From NCBI RefSeq assembly GCF_003443895.1, contig NZ_QQOA01000017.1:62001-126000 (forward strand): a stretch of DNA of 64,000 bases, given 5' to 3'. The stretch comes from Paraburkholderia phosphatilytica. Lineage in GTDB: Bacteria > Pseudomonadota > Gammaproteobacteria > Burkholderiales > Burkholderiaceae. A program made the translations under genes and the position numbers. The first letter of the stretch is position 1. Each line of letters begins with the position of its first letter. Shown piece after piece: positions 17,567-26,209 of the stretch. Below the pieces are notes generated by a model. The model ran no database searches. It was not told where the DNA came from and worked only from the letters and a program-made list of their open reading frames with translations.

Positions 17567-18541
17567 TCAGGGCAGCAGAATGGTCGAGCCCGTCGTGCCG
17601 CGGCTTTCGAGCGCCGCGTGCGCCTTGCCCACTTCCGCCAGCGGATAGCGCTGGTTGATGCTGGTCTTGACCTTGCCCGACGCGATCACGTCGAACAGTT
17701 CCGCCGACATCGCTTCGTAATCGCTGCGCTTCGCCATGTAGGTGAAGAGCGTCGGGCGCGTGAAGAACAGCGAGCCGCGTCCGGCAAACTCCGAAGAATC
17801 GATCGGCGGCAACGGGCCGGACGCATTGCCGAAGCTCACGAAGAGGCCAAGCGGCGCGAGGCAGTCGAGCGATGCGGTGAAGGTGTCCTTGCCGATCGAA
17901 TCGTAGACGACCGGCACGCCTGCGCCGTTGGTGATTTCCTTCACCCGCTTCGTGAAGTTCTCGCGGGTGTAGACGATCGCGTGATCGCAGCCGTGTGCGC
18001 GCGCCATCTCGGCTTTTTCGTCGGAACCGACCGTGCCGATCACCGTCGCGCCGAGCGCCTTCGCCCACTGGCAGACCAGCAGACCGACACCGCCCGCGGC
18101 CGCCTGGATCAGGATCGTGTCGCCCGGCTTCACGCGATACGTGCGGCGCAGCAGGTACTGCGCCGTGAGCCCTTGCAGCATCGCCGAAGCAGCCTGCTCG
18201 TCGCTGATCCCATCGGGCAGCTTCACGACGGCGGCCGCCGGCAGCACGCGCTCCTGCGCATACGCGCCGGGCGGCCGCGCGACGTAGGCCACGCGGTCGC
18301 CGAGCTTCAGGCTCGTCACGCCCGCGCCGAGCGCGGTCACCTCGCCGGCGGCTTCCATTCCAAGCCCGCCGGGCAGCGGCAGCGGATAGAGGCCAGTGCG
18401 GAAATACACGTCGATGTAGTTCAGCCCGACCGCCGTCTGCCTGAGACGGATCTCGTTCTCGCCGGGTTCGCCGACCTCGACGTCGACCCACTGCATCACG
18501 TCCGGGCCACCTGTCTTTTCGAAGCGGATTGCTTTGCTCAC
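17567..18541 (-). CDS. NADPH:quinone oxidoreductase, zinc-independent MDR family
   Basis: A 324-residue medium-chain reductase of the QOR type. It begins VSKAIRFEKTGGPDV, has the GroES-like domain with NYIDVYFRTGLYP, and the nucleotide fold AAAGGVGLLVCQWAKALGATVIGTVGS. It lacks the Cys/His zinc ligands of alcohol dehydrogenases. Such enzymes reduce quinones or enones with NADPH. The start is GTG at 18541 because AAGGAGG stands directly before it. The open frame continues upstream into mgsA antisense territory but is not supported. Confidence 0.88.
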   Translation of the reverse strand: MSKAIRFEKTGGPDVMQWVDVEVGEPGENEIRLRQTAVGLNYIDVYFRTGLYPLPLPGGLGMEAAGEVTALGAGVTSLKLGDRVAYVARPPGAYAQERVLPAAAVVKLPDGISDEQAASAMLQGLTAQYLLRRTYRVKPGDTILIQAAAGGVGLLVCQWAKALGATVIGTVGSDEKAEMARAHGCDHAIVYTRENFTKRVKEITNGAGVPVVYDSIGKDTFTASLDCLAPLGLFVSFGNASGPLPPIDSSEFAGRGSLFFTRPTLFTYMAKRSDYEAMSAELFDVIASGKVKTSINQRYPLAEVGKAHAALESRGTTGSTILLP

Positions 18542-18636
18542 GACGCCTCCTTGTTTCTTGTCCTGTCCGGTTGCCAATGTTGCATGATTGCCTGCGTTCG
18601 TGCTTGTGGGACCTCGGGCAACCAGGCCCGGTGTCG

Positions 18637-19026
18637 TCACGTCTGCTGCGACTGCCGGCGCGTCAGCGCGTCGAGAATCATCCGCGCGGTGGAGATGTTC
18701 GTCGCGCACGGGATGTTGTGCACGTCGCACGCGCGCACGAGCGCGTTGATGTCCGGTTCGTGCGGCTGCGGCGTCATCGGATCGCGCAGGAAGATCACAA
18801 TGTCGACCCGGCCCTCCGCGAGTTGCGCGCCGATCTGCAGGTCGCCGCCGTGCGGCCCCGACAGCATCCGTTCGACCGTGAGGCCATGCGCGCTCGCGAT
18901 GCGCGAGCCGGTCGTGCCGGTCGCGACGATGTCGCAATGCCGCAGCGTGTCGACGTATTCGCCGGCCAGCTTCACGATGTCGTCTTTCTTGTGGTCGTGC
19001 GCGATCAGCGCAACGCGAGTGGTCAT
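18637..19026 (-). CDS. mgsA: Methylglyoxal synthase
   Basis: A 129-residue cytoplasmic enzyme converting dihydroxyacetone phosphate to methylglyoxal and phosphate. The signature SGPHGGDLQIG contains the catalytic Asp62. IVATGTTG forms the phosphate site, and FLRDPMTPQPHEPDI the second active-site loop. Length is slightly short of E. coli MgsA. It lies 95 bp before the quinone reductase on the same strand; a shared role in reactive carbonyl stress is only a guess. Confidence 0.93.
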   Translation of the reverse strand: MTTRVALIAHDHKKDDIVKLAGEYVDTLRHCDIVATGTTGSRIASAHGLTVERMLSGPHGGDLQIGAQLAEGRVDIVIFLRDPMTPQPHEPDINALVRACDVHNIPCATNISTARMILDALTRRQSQQT

Positions 19027-19096
19027 GACGCGAAACTCCTGGTGCGGGTTGGGTGATTCGCTGTACTGCGTGCGGGTTGGCGTGGCACGTATGCGC

Positions 19097-19876
19097 CTAG
19101 AACGTGCCTGGATAGGTGCCGCCGTCGATCAGCAGGTTCTGTCCGGTGATGTAGCCGGCGTGCACGCTGCAAAGAAACGCGCACGCGCGGCCGAATTCGT
19201 CGGGCTGGCCGAAGCGCCCCGCCGGAATCGACTTCATGCGGCGCGCGCGGGCCTCGTCGAGCGACACGTTCTGCGCCTTCGCCTGCGCGGTCACGGTCGC
19301 GACGATGCGGTCGGTATCGAAGATGCCGGGCAGCAGGTTGTTGATCGTCACGCCTTGCGGCGCGACCTTGCGCGCCAGCCCCGCGACGAAGCCGGTCAGC
19401 CCGGAGCGGGCGCCGTTCGACAGCCCGAGCACGTCGATCGGCGCCTTTACCGCCGAACTCGTGATGTTGACGATCCGGCCGAAGCCACGGCCGATCATCC
19501 CGTCCACCGTCGCGCGGATCAGCTCGATCGGCGTCAGCATGTTCGCCTCGAGCGCGCGGATCCAGTCGTCGTGCGTGAACTGGCGGAAGTCGCCCGGCGG
19601 CGGCCCGCCCGCGTTGTTCACCAGAATGTCTGGCTGCGGACACGCGGCAAGCGCGGCCGCGCGGCCCTCGGGCGTGGTGATGTCGCACGCCACCGTCTTG
19701 ACCTCGACGCCCGTCTTCGCGCGAATTCCGGCTGCCGTCGCTTCGAGCGTTTCGGCGGTGCGCGCGCAGATCGTCAGGTTCACGCCTTCCGCGGCGAGCG
19801 CTTCCGCGCAGCCCCGCCCGAGCCCTTTGCTCGCGGCGCAAACCAGCGCGGTCCGTCCTGAGATGCCCATGTCCAT
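19097..19876 (-). CDS. SDR-family protein lacking the YxxxK pair
   Basis: A 259-residue Rossmann-fold protein starting MDMGISGRTALVCAASKGLGRG. The cofactor motif is AASKGLGRG, and LVNNAGG and INNLLPGIFDT are SDR landmarks. Where the catalytic Tyr-x-x-x-Lys is expected, the sequence reads LGLSNGARSGL, so both residues are absent. The Ser of ITSSAV is retained. The protein may bind NAD(P)H without classical dehydrogenase chemistry. Start at 19876; the second ATG at 19870 is equally possible. Confidence 0.85.
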   Translation of the reverse strand: MDMGISGRTALVCAASKGLGRGCAEALAAEGVNLTICARTAETLEATAAGIRAKTGVEVKTVACDITTPEGRAAALAACPQPDILVNNAGGPPPGDFRQFTHDDWIRALEANMLTPIELIRATVDGMIGRGFGRIVNITSSAVKAPIDVLGLSNGARSGLTGFVAGLARKVAPQGVTINNLLPGIFDTDRIVATVTAQAKAQNVSLDEARARRMKSIPAGRFGQPDEFGRACAFLCSVHAGYITGQNLLIDGGTYPGTF

Positions 19877-20074
19877 ATCGTCGTCCTCTGTGTGCTGTCG
19901 TGCTGGTTCAGCCCCCGATTCTAGAAGAATCCCTGCCGGGCTGCCGCGTCGCGTTCCGCGATCTGCCGTCGCGGCGTCCTGGCCGCGCGCGAGTTTGGGT
20001 AAACTTGCGAACGTGACGCATGCGGCCAGCCCCGCGTGCTCCCTCCTCAACGCCCGACGCCTCGTGCCCCAGCC

Positions 20075-20728
20075 ATGACCCAGGACAGCCGCTTCCCCAA
20101 TCTCTTCATCCTCGACCATCCGCTGATCCAGCACAAGCTGACGCACATGCGCGACAAGGACACGTCGACCCGCACGTTCCGCGATCTGCTGCGCGAAATC
20201 ACGCTGCTGATGGGCTACGAGATCACCCGCAACCTGCCGATGACGACCCGCCGCGTCACCACGCCGCTGGTCGACATGGACGCACCGGTGATCGCCGGCA
20301 AGAAGCTCGCGATCGTGCCGGTGCTGCGCGCGGGCGTCGGTATGTCGGACGGTCTGCTCGAGCTGATTCCGTCTGCCCGCGTCGGTCACATCGGCGTGTA
20401 CCGCGCGGAAGACCACCGCCCGGTCGAATACCTCGTCCGCCTGCCGCCCGATCTCGCCGAACGTACGTTCATCCTGTGCGATCCGATGGTCGCGACCGGC
20501 TACTCGGCGGTCCACGCGGTGGACGTGCTGAAGCGCCGCAAGGTGGCAGGCGAAAACATCATGTTCCTCGCGCTCGTCGCCGCACCCGAAGGCGTCAAGG
20601 TGTTCCACGACGCACATCCGGACGTGAAGCTCTTCGTCGCGTCGCTCGATTCGCACCTGAACGACCACGCGTACATTGTGCCCGGCCTCGGCGACGCCGG
20701 CGACCGCCTGTTCGGCACCCGGAACTGA
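20075..20728 (+). CDS. upp: Uracil phosphoribosyltransferase
   Basis: A 217-residue pyrimidine salvage enzyme making UMP from uracil and PRPP. The PRPP-binding loop FILCDPMVATGYSAV, the VPVLRAGVGM segment and the uracil-binding C-terminus YIVPGLGDAGDRLFGT are all present. ATG at 20075 (MTQDSRFPN) was chosen by family length; an upstream frame extension adds proline-rich residues only. Confidence 0.95.
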   Translation: MTQDSRFPNLFILDHPLIQHKLTHMRDKDTSTRTFRDLLREITLLMGYEITRNLPMTTRRVTTPLVDMDAPVIAGKKLAIVPVLRAGVGMSDGLLELIPSARVGHIGVYRAEDHRPVEYLVRLPPDLAERTFILCDPMVATGYSAVHAVDVLKRRKVAGENIMFLALVAAPEGVKVFHDAHPDVKLFVASLDSHLNDHAYIVPGLGDAGDRLFGTRN

Positions 20729-20847
20729 GCCGGGTTGTCGCCGGGTTGCCCCATTCGGCGGCGCCCGTCTGCTCCTTCTCTCCCGCTTCACGAGCGCTTG
20801 ACGAGCGCTTTGCGCGCCGCCACGGCGGCTTCCGCGGGGCGCCGGCG

Positions 20848-20856
20848 TGATAAAAT
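20848..20856 (+). promoter_or_regulatory. Candidate extended -10 promoter for yebC
   Basis: TGATAAAAT has the TGn-TAnAAT form of an extended -10 element and lies about 140 bp ahead of the yebC start, behind the upp stop. The -35 region is weak. This is sequence inference only. Confidence 0.35.
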
Positions 20857-20997
20857 CTCGGTCTGTCCGTCGCTGGTTCGGGCCCGTCGCGAGGCGGCCG
20901 CAAGGCTCGTCTTCCACATTCCGCGCGCGGTCCCCACAGCGTCGCAACGACAACGGCACACTGCGTGCGCCCTCGGGCGCATGCCACGGAGAAAGGT

Positions 20998-21726
20998 ATG
21001 GCGGGTCATTCGAAATGGGCCAACATCAAGCACAAGAAAGCGGCAGCCGATGCGAAGCGCGGCAAGGTCTGGACACGCCTCATCAAGGAAATCCAGGTCG
21101 CGGCACGCATGGGCGGCGGTGACATCGACTCGAACCCGCGTCTGCGGCTCGCGGTCGACAAGGCGTACGACGCCAACATGCCGAAGGACAACATCAACCG
21201 CGCGATCCAGCGCGGCGTGGGCGGCGTCGACGGCGCGAACTACGAGGAAATCCGCTACGAAGGCTACGGCATCGGCGGCGCGGCGATCATCGTCGACACA
21301 ATGACCGACAACCGCACGCGTACCGTCGCGGAAGTGCGTCACGCATTCTCGAAGTTCGGCGGCAACATGGGCACGGACGGCTCCGTGTCGTTCATGTTCG
21401 ATCACGTCGGCCAGTTCGTGTTCGCGCCGGGCACCGCGGAAGACAAGCTGATGGACGCCGCGCTCGAAGCGGGCGCCGAAGACGTCGTCACGAACGAGGA
21501 CGGCAGCATTGAGGTCATCTGCCCCGCGAACGACTTCCCGAAAGTGAAGGGCGCGCTCGAAGCCGCGGGCTTCAAGGCCGAGGTCGCGGAAGTCACGATG
21601 AAGCCGCAGACGGAAGTCGAGTTCACCGGCGACGACGCGGCGAAAATGCAGAAGCTGCTCGACGCGCTCGAGAATCTCGACGACGTGCAGGAAGTCTTCA
21701 CGAACGCCGTCATCGACGAGGCGTAA
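20998..21726 (+). CDS. yebC: YebC/PmpR family protein
   Basis: A 242-residue protein with the opening AGHSKWANIKHKKAAADAKRGK and the three-domain layout of the YebC/TACO1 family. Members are described as DNA-binding regulators or as translation factors acting at difficult nascent peptides. It starts at the ATG at 20998 behind GGAGAAAGGT. It begins the conserved plus-strand run that continues through purD to rng. Confidence 0.95.
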   Translation: MAGHSKWANIKHKKAAADAKRGKVWTRLIKEIQVAARMGGGDIDSNPRLRLAVDKAYDANMPKDNINRAIQRGVGGVDGANYEEIRYEGYGIGGAAIIVDTMTDNRTRTVAEVRHAFSKFGGNMGTDGSVSFMFDHVGQFVFAPGTAEDKLMDAALEAGAEDVVTNEDGSIEVICPANDFPKVKGALEAAGFKAEVAEVTMKPQTEVEFTGDDAAKMQKLLDALENLDDVQEVFTNAVIDEA

Positions 21727-21840
21727 GCTGCAAACGGAGCCGGTCGCGGCGAGCAGTTCACGGTCGGCTTCAAGGGGCGGCCGTTCACGGTCGGCCTTAG
21801 TGGGCGGGCCGTTCCAGTTTTTTAGTCTTCGGGGAATCAC

Positions 21841-23118
21841 ATGAAGTTACTCGTCGTCGGCTCCGGCGGCCGCGAACACGCGCTGGCCTGGAAACTTGCG
21901 CAGTCGCCGCGCGTGCAGCTCGTCTACGTCGCGCCGGGCAATGGCGGCACCGCGCAGGACGTGCGTCTGCGCAATCTCGCCATCACCGACCTCAACGAGC
22001 TCGCCGATTTCGTCGAGAAAGAACAGATCGCGCTCACGCTCGTCGGACCGGAACAGCCGCTCGCGGCCGGCATCGTCAATCTGTTCCGTTCGCGCGGCCT
22101 GAAGATTTTCGGGCCGTCGAAGGAAGCGGCGCAGCTCGAGAGCTCGAAGGATTTCGCGAAGGCCTTCATGAAGCGCCACGCGATTCCCACTGCCGAATAC
22201 GAGACCTTCGCCGACGTCGCCTCCGCGCACGCGTACATCGATTCGAAAGGCGCGCCGATCGTGATCAAGGCCGACGGCCTCGCCGCCGGCAAGGGCGTGG
22301 TAGTGGCCACCACGCTCGAAGAGGCGCACCACGCGGTGGACATGATGCTGTCCGACAACAAGCTCGGCGATGCCGGCGCGCGCGTGGTGATCGAGGAATT
22401 CCTCGCCGGCGAGGAAGCGAGCTTCATCGTGATGGTCGACGGTATCAACGTGCTGCCGCTCGCGTCGAGCCAGGACCACAAGCGTCTGCTCGACGAAGAC
22501 CATGGCCCGAACACCGGCGGCATGGGCGCCTATTCGCCCGCGCCGATCGTCACGCCGCAGCTGCATGCGCGCGTGATGCGCGAAATCATCCTGCCGACGG
22601 TGCGCGGCATGGAGAAGGAAGGCATCCGTTTCACCGGCTTCCTGTATGCCGGTCTGATGATCGACGCGCACGGCAATCCAAAGACGCTCGAATTCAACTG
22701 CCGGATGGGCGACCCCGAGACACAGCCGATCATGGCGCGTCTGAAGGGCGATTTCTCGAAAGTGGTCGAACAGGCGATCGCGGGCACGCTGGATACCGTC
22801 GAGCTCGAGTGGGACCGGCGCACGGCGCTGGGCGTCGTGCTCGCCGCGCACAACTATCCGGACGCGCCGCGCAAGGGCGACCTGATCAGCGGCGTGCCGC
22901 CCGAAACCGGCGACGCGGTCACGTTCCATGCGGGCACCACGCTCACCGACGACCGGCTGACCACGTCCGGCGGACGCGTGCTGTGCGTCGTCGGGCTGGC
23001 GGATTCGGTGCGCAGCGCGCAGTCGGTCGCGTACGAGACGATCAACCATATCTCGTTCGACGGCATGCAATACCGGCGCGACATCGGCTTTCGCGCGGTG
23101 AACCGCAAGCACGGCTGA
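21841..23118 (+). CDS. purD: Phosphoribosylamine-glycine ligase
   Basis: A 425-residue GAR synthetase, purine step 2: phosphoribosylamine, glycine and ATP give GAR. The N-terminal Rossmann-like domain begins MKLLVVGSGGREHALAWKL. The ATP-grasp region contains VIKADGLAAGKGVVV and LEFNCRMGDPETQPIM. The DHKRLLDEDHGPNTGGMG loop is intact. The length is normal. Confidence 0.97.
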   Translation: MKLLVVGSGGREHALAWKLAQSPRVQLVYVAPGNGGTAQDVRLRNLAITDLNELADFVEKEQIALTLVGPEQPLAAGIVNLFRSRGLKIFGPSKEAAQLESSKDFAKAFMKRHAIPTAEYETFADVASAHAYIDSKGAPIVIKADGLAAGKGVVVATTLEEAHHAVDMMLSDNKLGDAGARVVIEEFLAGEEASFIVMVDGINVLPLASSQDHKRLLDEDHGPNTGGMGAYSPAPIVTPQLHARVMREIILPTVRGMEKEGIRFTGFLYAGLMIDAHGNPKTLEFNCRMGDPETQPIMARLKGDFSKVVEQAIAGTLDTVELEWDRRTALGVVLAAHNYPDAPRKGDLISGVPPETGDAVTFHAGTTLTDDRLTTSGGRVLCVVGLADSVRSAQSVAYETINHISFDGMQYRRDIGFRAVNRKHG

Positions 23119-23224
23119 GCGCGGGCGGCACGGGTTGCGGGGGTTGCAGGTTGCGCCACGCGTGGCCGCTGGCTGACCCGACGGTATCGTCGGCAAAACA
23201 ACAGCGCAAAAGCCCGGGCAGACT

Positions 23225-23245
23225 ATCGCCCGGCATTCGGGCGAT
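23225..23245 (+). terminator. Hairpin after purD
   Basis: ATCGCCCG-gcatt-CGGGCGAT forms an 8-bp perfect stem with a 5-base loop about 105 bp after purD and 80 bp before hemF. It lacks a following T run, so it may be a weak terminator or processing hairpin rather than a standard intrinsic terminator. Confidence 0.35.
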
Positions 23246-23325
23246 ACTATCCCCCACCCTTTCACATTGATGCAGCAGCCTGGCGGCCCCGCGCGACGCG
23301 GCGGCCGGCTCGGGCACCGAGATTC

Positions 23326-24249
23326 ATGACCGATTCGAGCAACGACACGCAAGCCGTGCGCAGCTGGCTGCAAGGCCTGCAAACCCGCATCGCCGATACG
23401 CTCGGCGGCTTCGACGGCACCCCGTTCGCCACTGACTCGTGGCAGCGCCCGCCCGGGGACAAGCTGCGCGGCGGCGGCTGCACCCGCATCCTCGAAGGCG
23501 GCCAGTTCTTCGAGCGCGCGGGCATCGGTTTCTCCGACGTCGCGGGCGATACGCTGCCCGGCTCCGCGAGCGCGGCGCGCCCGCAGCTTGCAGGGCGCGG
23601 CTTCGAGGCGATGGGTGTGTCGCTGGTGCTGCATCCGCACAATCCGCACTGCCCGACCGTACACATGAACGTGCGTCTGCTGATCGCGACGAAGCCGGAC
23701 GAAGCGCCGGTGTTCTGGTTCGGCGGCGGCATGGATCTCACGCCGTACTACGGTTACGAAGACGACGCTCGGCATTTCCACCAGGTGTGCCGCGACGCGC
23801 TGCAGCCGTTCGGCGCGGACCTGTACCCAAGCTTCAAGCGCTGGTGCGACGAGTACTTCTTCCTCAAGCATCGCAACGAGACGCGCGGCGTCGGCGGGAT
23901 CTTCTTCGACGACTTCTCCGAGCCCGGCTTCGAGCGCTCGTTCGAGATGGTCAAAAGCGTCGGGGACGCGTTCCTCACTGCGTACATGCCGATCATCGAG
24001 AAGCGCTGCGACCAGCCGTTCGCGCGCGCCGAGCGCGAGTTCCAGGCGTACCGGCGCGGCCGCTATGTCGAATTCAACCTCGTCTACGACCGTGGCACAC
24101 TGTTCGGGCTGCAAAGCGGCGGCCGCACGGAATCGATCCTGATGTCGATGCCGCCCACGGCCAGCTGGCGCTACAACTGGACGCCGGAGGACGGCACGCC
24201 CGAAGCGCAGCTCTACAGCGACTTTCTGAAGCCGCGCGACTGGATCTGA
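23326..24249 (+). CDS. hemF: Oxygen-dependent coproporphyrinogen III oxidase
   Basis: A 307-residue aerobic haem-biosynthesis enzyme that decarboxylates coproporphyrinogen III to protoporphyrinogen IX. Hallmarks include GGGCTRILEGGQFFERAG, HPHNPHCPTVHMNVR, WFGGGMDLTPYYGYEDD and YVEFNLVYDRGTLFGLQSGGR split along the second half. The length is typical. Only 28 bp separate it from the likely nadD start. Confidence 0.97.
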   Translation: MTDSSNDTQAVRSWLQGLQTRIADTLGGFDGTPFATDSWQRPPGDKLRGGGCTRILEGGQFFERAGIGFSDVAGDTLPGSASAARPQLAGRGFEAMGVSLVLHPHNPHCPTVHMNVRLLIATKPDEAPVFWFGGGMDLTPYYGYEDDARHFHQVCRDALQPFGADLYPSFKRWCDEYFFLKHRNETRGVGGIFFDDFSEPGFERSFEMVKSVGDAFLTAYMPIIEKRCDQPFARAEREFQAYRRGRYVEFNLVYDRGTLFGLQSGGRTESILMSMPPTASWRYNWTPEDGTPEAQLYSDFLKPRDWI

Positions 24250-24277
24250 CGTCATCCGATCACAAAGGAACCCCGTT

Positions 24278-25006
24278 CTGAACGCGAACGCCGCCCCCGC
24301 CCCGCTGCCCCGCCGGATCGGCCTGCTCGGCGGAACCTTCGACCCGATCCACGACGGGCATCTCGCGCTCGCGCGGCGCTTCGCCGAAGTGCTGAACCTG
24401 ACCGAGCTGGTGCTGCTGCCGGCCGGCCAGCCGTGGCAGAAGACCGATGTGTCGCCGGCGGAGCACCGGCTCGCGATGACGCGCACCGCCGCGCGCTCGC
24501 TCACGCTGCCGCACGCCACGGTGCGTGTCGCCACCGACGAGATCGAGCACGACGGTCCGACCTACACCGTCGAGACGCTGCGCCGCTGGCGCGAACGCGA
24601 AGGCGGCGACGTGTCGCTGGCGCTCCTGATCGGCGCGGACCAGCTGGTGCGGCTCGACACGTGGCGCGACTGGCGGCAGCTGTTCGCGTTCGCGCATGTG
24701 TGCGTGGGGACGCGGCCCGGCTTCGAGCTGGAGTCGGTGCCCGCGGCGGTCGCCCAGGAAATCGCCGCGCGCGCGGCGCCGGCCAGCGTGCTGCAGGCCA
24801 CGCCCGCGGGCCATCTGCTGATCGATACGACGCTCGCCGAGGACGTGTCCGCCACCGACATCCGCACGCATCTGCGCGAGCGCCTCGCGGCGCAGGCCGC
24901 GGCGGGAGAATCGGCGATCGCGCACGCCGAAGACGACGCCGCGGCCGGACACGTGCCCTCCGCTGTGTGGCACTACATTCTTCAACATCATCTGTACCAT
25001 CGTTAA
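24278..25006 (+). CDS. nadD: Nicotinate-nucleotide adenylyltransferase, probable CTG start
   Basis: The enzyme joins nicotinate mononucleotide and ATP in NAD synthesis. The nucleotidyltransferase motif GLLGGTFDPIHDGH begins 15 residues after a CTG at 24278, which has AAAGGA eight bases upstream. No ATG, GTG or TTG exists in frame between the preceding in-frame stop (24227-24229) and this motif. The first conventional start, ATG 24389, would remove the essential motif. The C-terminal SATDIRTHLRERL (ISSTxIR equivalent) is intact. With the CTG start the protein is 242 residues. Confidence 0.9.
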   Translation: MNANAAPAPLPRRIGLLGGTFDPIHDGHLALARRFAEVLNLTELVLLPAGQPWQKTDVSPAEHRLAMTRTAARSLTLPHATVRVATDEIEHDGPTYTVETLRRWREREGGDVSLALLIGADQLVRLDTWRDWRQLFAFAHVCVGTRPGFELESVPAAVAQEIAARAAPASVLQATPAGHLLIDTTLAEDVSATDIRTHLRERLAAQAAAGESAIAHAEDDAAAGHVPSAVWHYILQHHLYHR

Positions 25007-25009
25007 ACC

Positions 25010-25471
25010 ATGGATATTCGCAAACTGCAGCGCACCATCGTCGACGCCCTCGAAGACGTGAAGGCGCAGGACATCAGGGTGTTCAACACCAGCCATCTGA
25101 CCGAGTTGTTCGATCGCGTGATCGTCGCGAGCGGCACGTCGAACCGGCAGACGCGTTCGCTCGCGTCGAATGTGCGCGAGAAGGTCAAGGAAGCAGGCGG
25201 CGACATCATCAGCGTCGAAGGCGACGACATCGGCGAATGGGTGCTGGTGGACTGCGGCGACGCGGTCGTGCACATCCTGCAGCCGGCGCTGCGCCAGTAC
25301 TACAACCTCGAGGAAATCTGGGGCGACAAGCCAGTGCGGATCAAGCTCGCGAATCCGAGCCCGTTCGGCGGCGCGCGCGTGCTGGCCTCCGCCGAGGATG
25401 AAGACGAAGACGACGCCGGCGACGCGCCTGTCGCACGTCCGGCCCGCAAGGCGCCGGCGCGGCGCCGTTGA
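25010..25471 (+). CDS. rsfS: Ribosomal silencing factor RsfS
   Basis: A 153-residue DUF143 protein. The core (residues 1-112) contains FDRVIVASGTSNRQTRSLA and GDDIGEWVLVDCGDAVVHIL, followed by the YYNLEEIWGD motif. RsfS binds uL14 and blocks subunit joining in stationary phase. A variable acidic then Ala/Arg-rich tail (about 125-153) extends beyond the E. coli length. Only three bases separate it from nadD. Confidence 0.95.
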   Translation: MDIRKLQRTIVDALEDVKAQDIRVFNTSHLTELFDRVIVASGTSNRQTRSLASNVREKVKEAGGDIISVEGDDIGEWVLVDCGDAVVHILQPALRQYYNLEEIWGDKPVRIKLANPSPFGGARVLASAEDEDEDDAGDAPVARPARKAPARRR

Positions 25472-25568
25472 TGTGTCTGACGCGCGGCGCGCGTGCGCCG
25501 CGAAGCGCGTCGCACGCTGCCGTGCCTGCTCATGACGCACGAGTGACACAAGCAGCACGGACACCACG

Positions 25569-26039
25569 ATGAAACTGCACATCGTCGCCGTGGGCCACAA
25601 GATGCCCGACTGGATCGCCGAAGGCTTCGACGAATACGCGAAGCGCTTGCCGCCCGAGCTGCGCATCGAACTGCGCGAGCTCAAGCCCGAACAGCGCGCG
25701 GCCAACCGGCCGGCCGAAGGCGTGATGGCCGCGGAACGCGTGAAGATCGAAGCGGCGCTGCCGAAGAACGCGCGCATCGTCGCGCTGGATGAGCGCGGCA
25801 AGGACTGGACCACGATGCAGCTCGCGGAAGCGCTGCCCGCCTGGCAGCAGGATGGGCGCGATGTCGCGTTCCTGATCGGCGGCGCGGATGGGCTCGATCC
25901 CGCGCTGAAGTCGCGCGCCGATCTGCTGCTGCGGCTGTCCAGCCTGACGCTGCCGCATGCGATGGTGCGCGTGCTGCTCGCCGAGCAGCTGTATCGCGCG
26001 TGGACGATCACGCAGAATCATCCGTACCATCGCGCGTGA
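25569..26039 (+). CDS. rlmH: 23S rRNA (pseudouridine1915-N3)-methyltransferase RlmH
   Basis: A 156-residue SPOUT methyltransferase. It has the opening MKLHIVAVGHKMPDWI, the SAM-binding knot FLIGGADGLDP, and the invariant C-terminus ITQNHPYHRA. It methylates pseudouridine 1915 of helix 69 in assembled ribosomes. Length and position after rsfS are conserved in proteobacteria. Confidence 0.96.
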   Translation: MKLHIVAVGHKMPDWIAEGFDEYAKRLPPELRIELRELKPEQRAANRPAEGVMAAERVKIEAALPKNARIVALDERGKDWTTMQLAEALPAWQQDGRDVAFLIGGADGLDPALKSRADLLLRLSSLTLPHAMVRVLLAEQLYRAWTITQNHPYHRA

Positions 26040-26209
26040 CGACGCCGAATCCTGCTGAACACGGCTGAAGCGCCGATCGGTTTCGACTCGCCAGCACGCC
26101 AGCGCACACCGCCCCATACCCGCACAAGCTCTGCGCCCGATCGCCGCATCGCGGTCGCGCATCCTGTACGCTTGCCGTCATCGTCCGACCGACTTCAACG
26201 AGATCCTCC

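Noticed and set aside
17351..19861. 836-codon plus-strand frame over the reductase, mgsA and SDR genes
   Set aside because: Arg-rich shadow; the minus-strand genes all carry clear family signatures.
21847..24534. 895-codon minus-strand frame antisense to purD and hemF
   Set aside because: Shadow of two essential enzymes; no protein-like motifs.
24389..25006. nadD starting at the first ATG
   Set aside because: It would delete the GGTFDPIHDGH nucleotide-binding motif, so the start must lie upstream.
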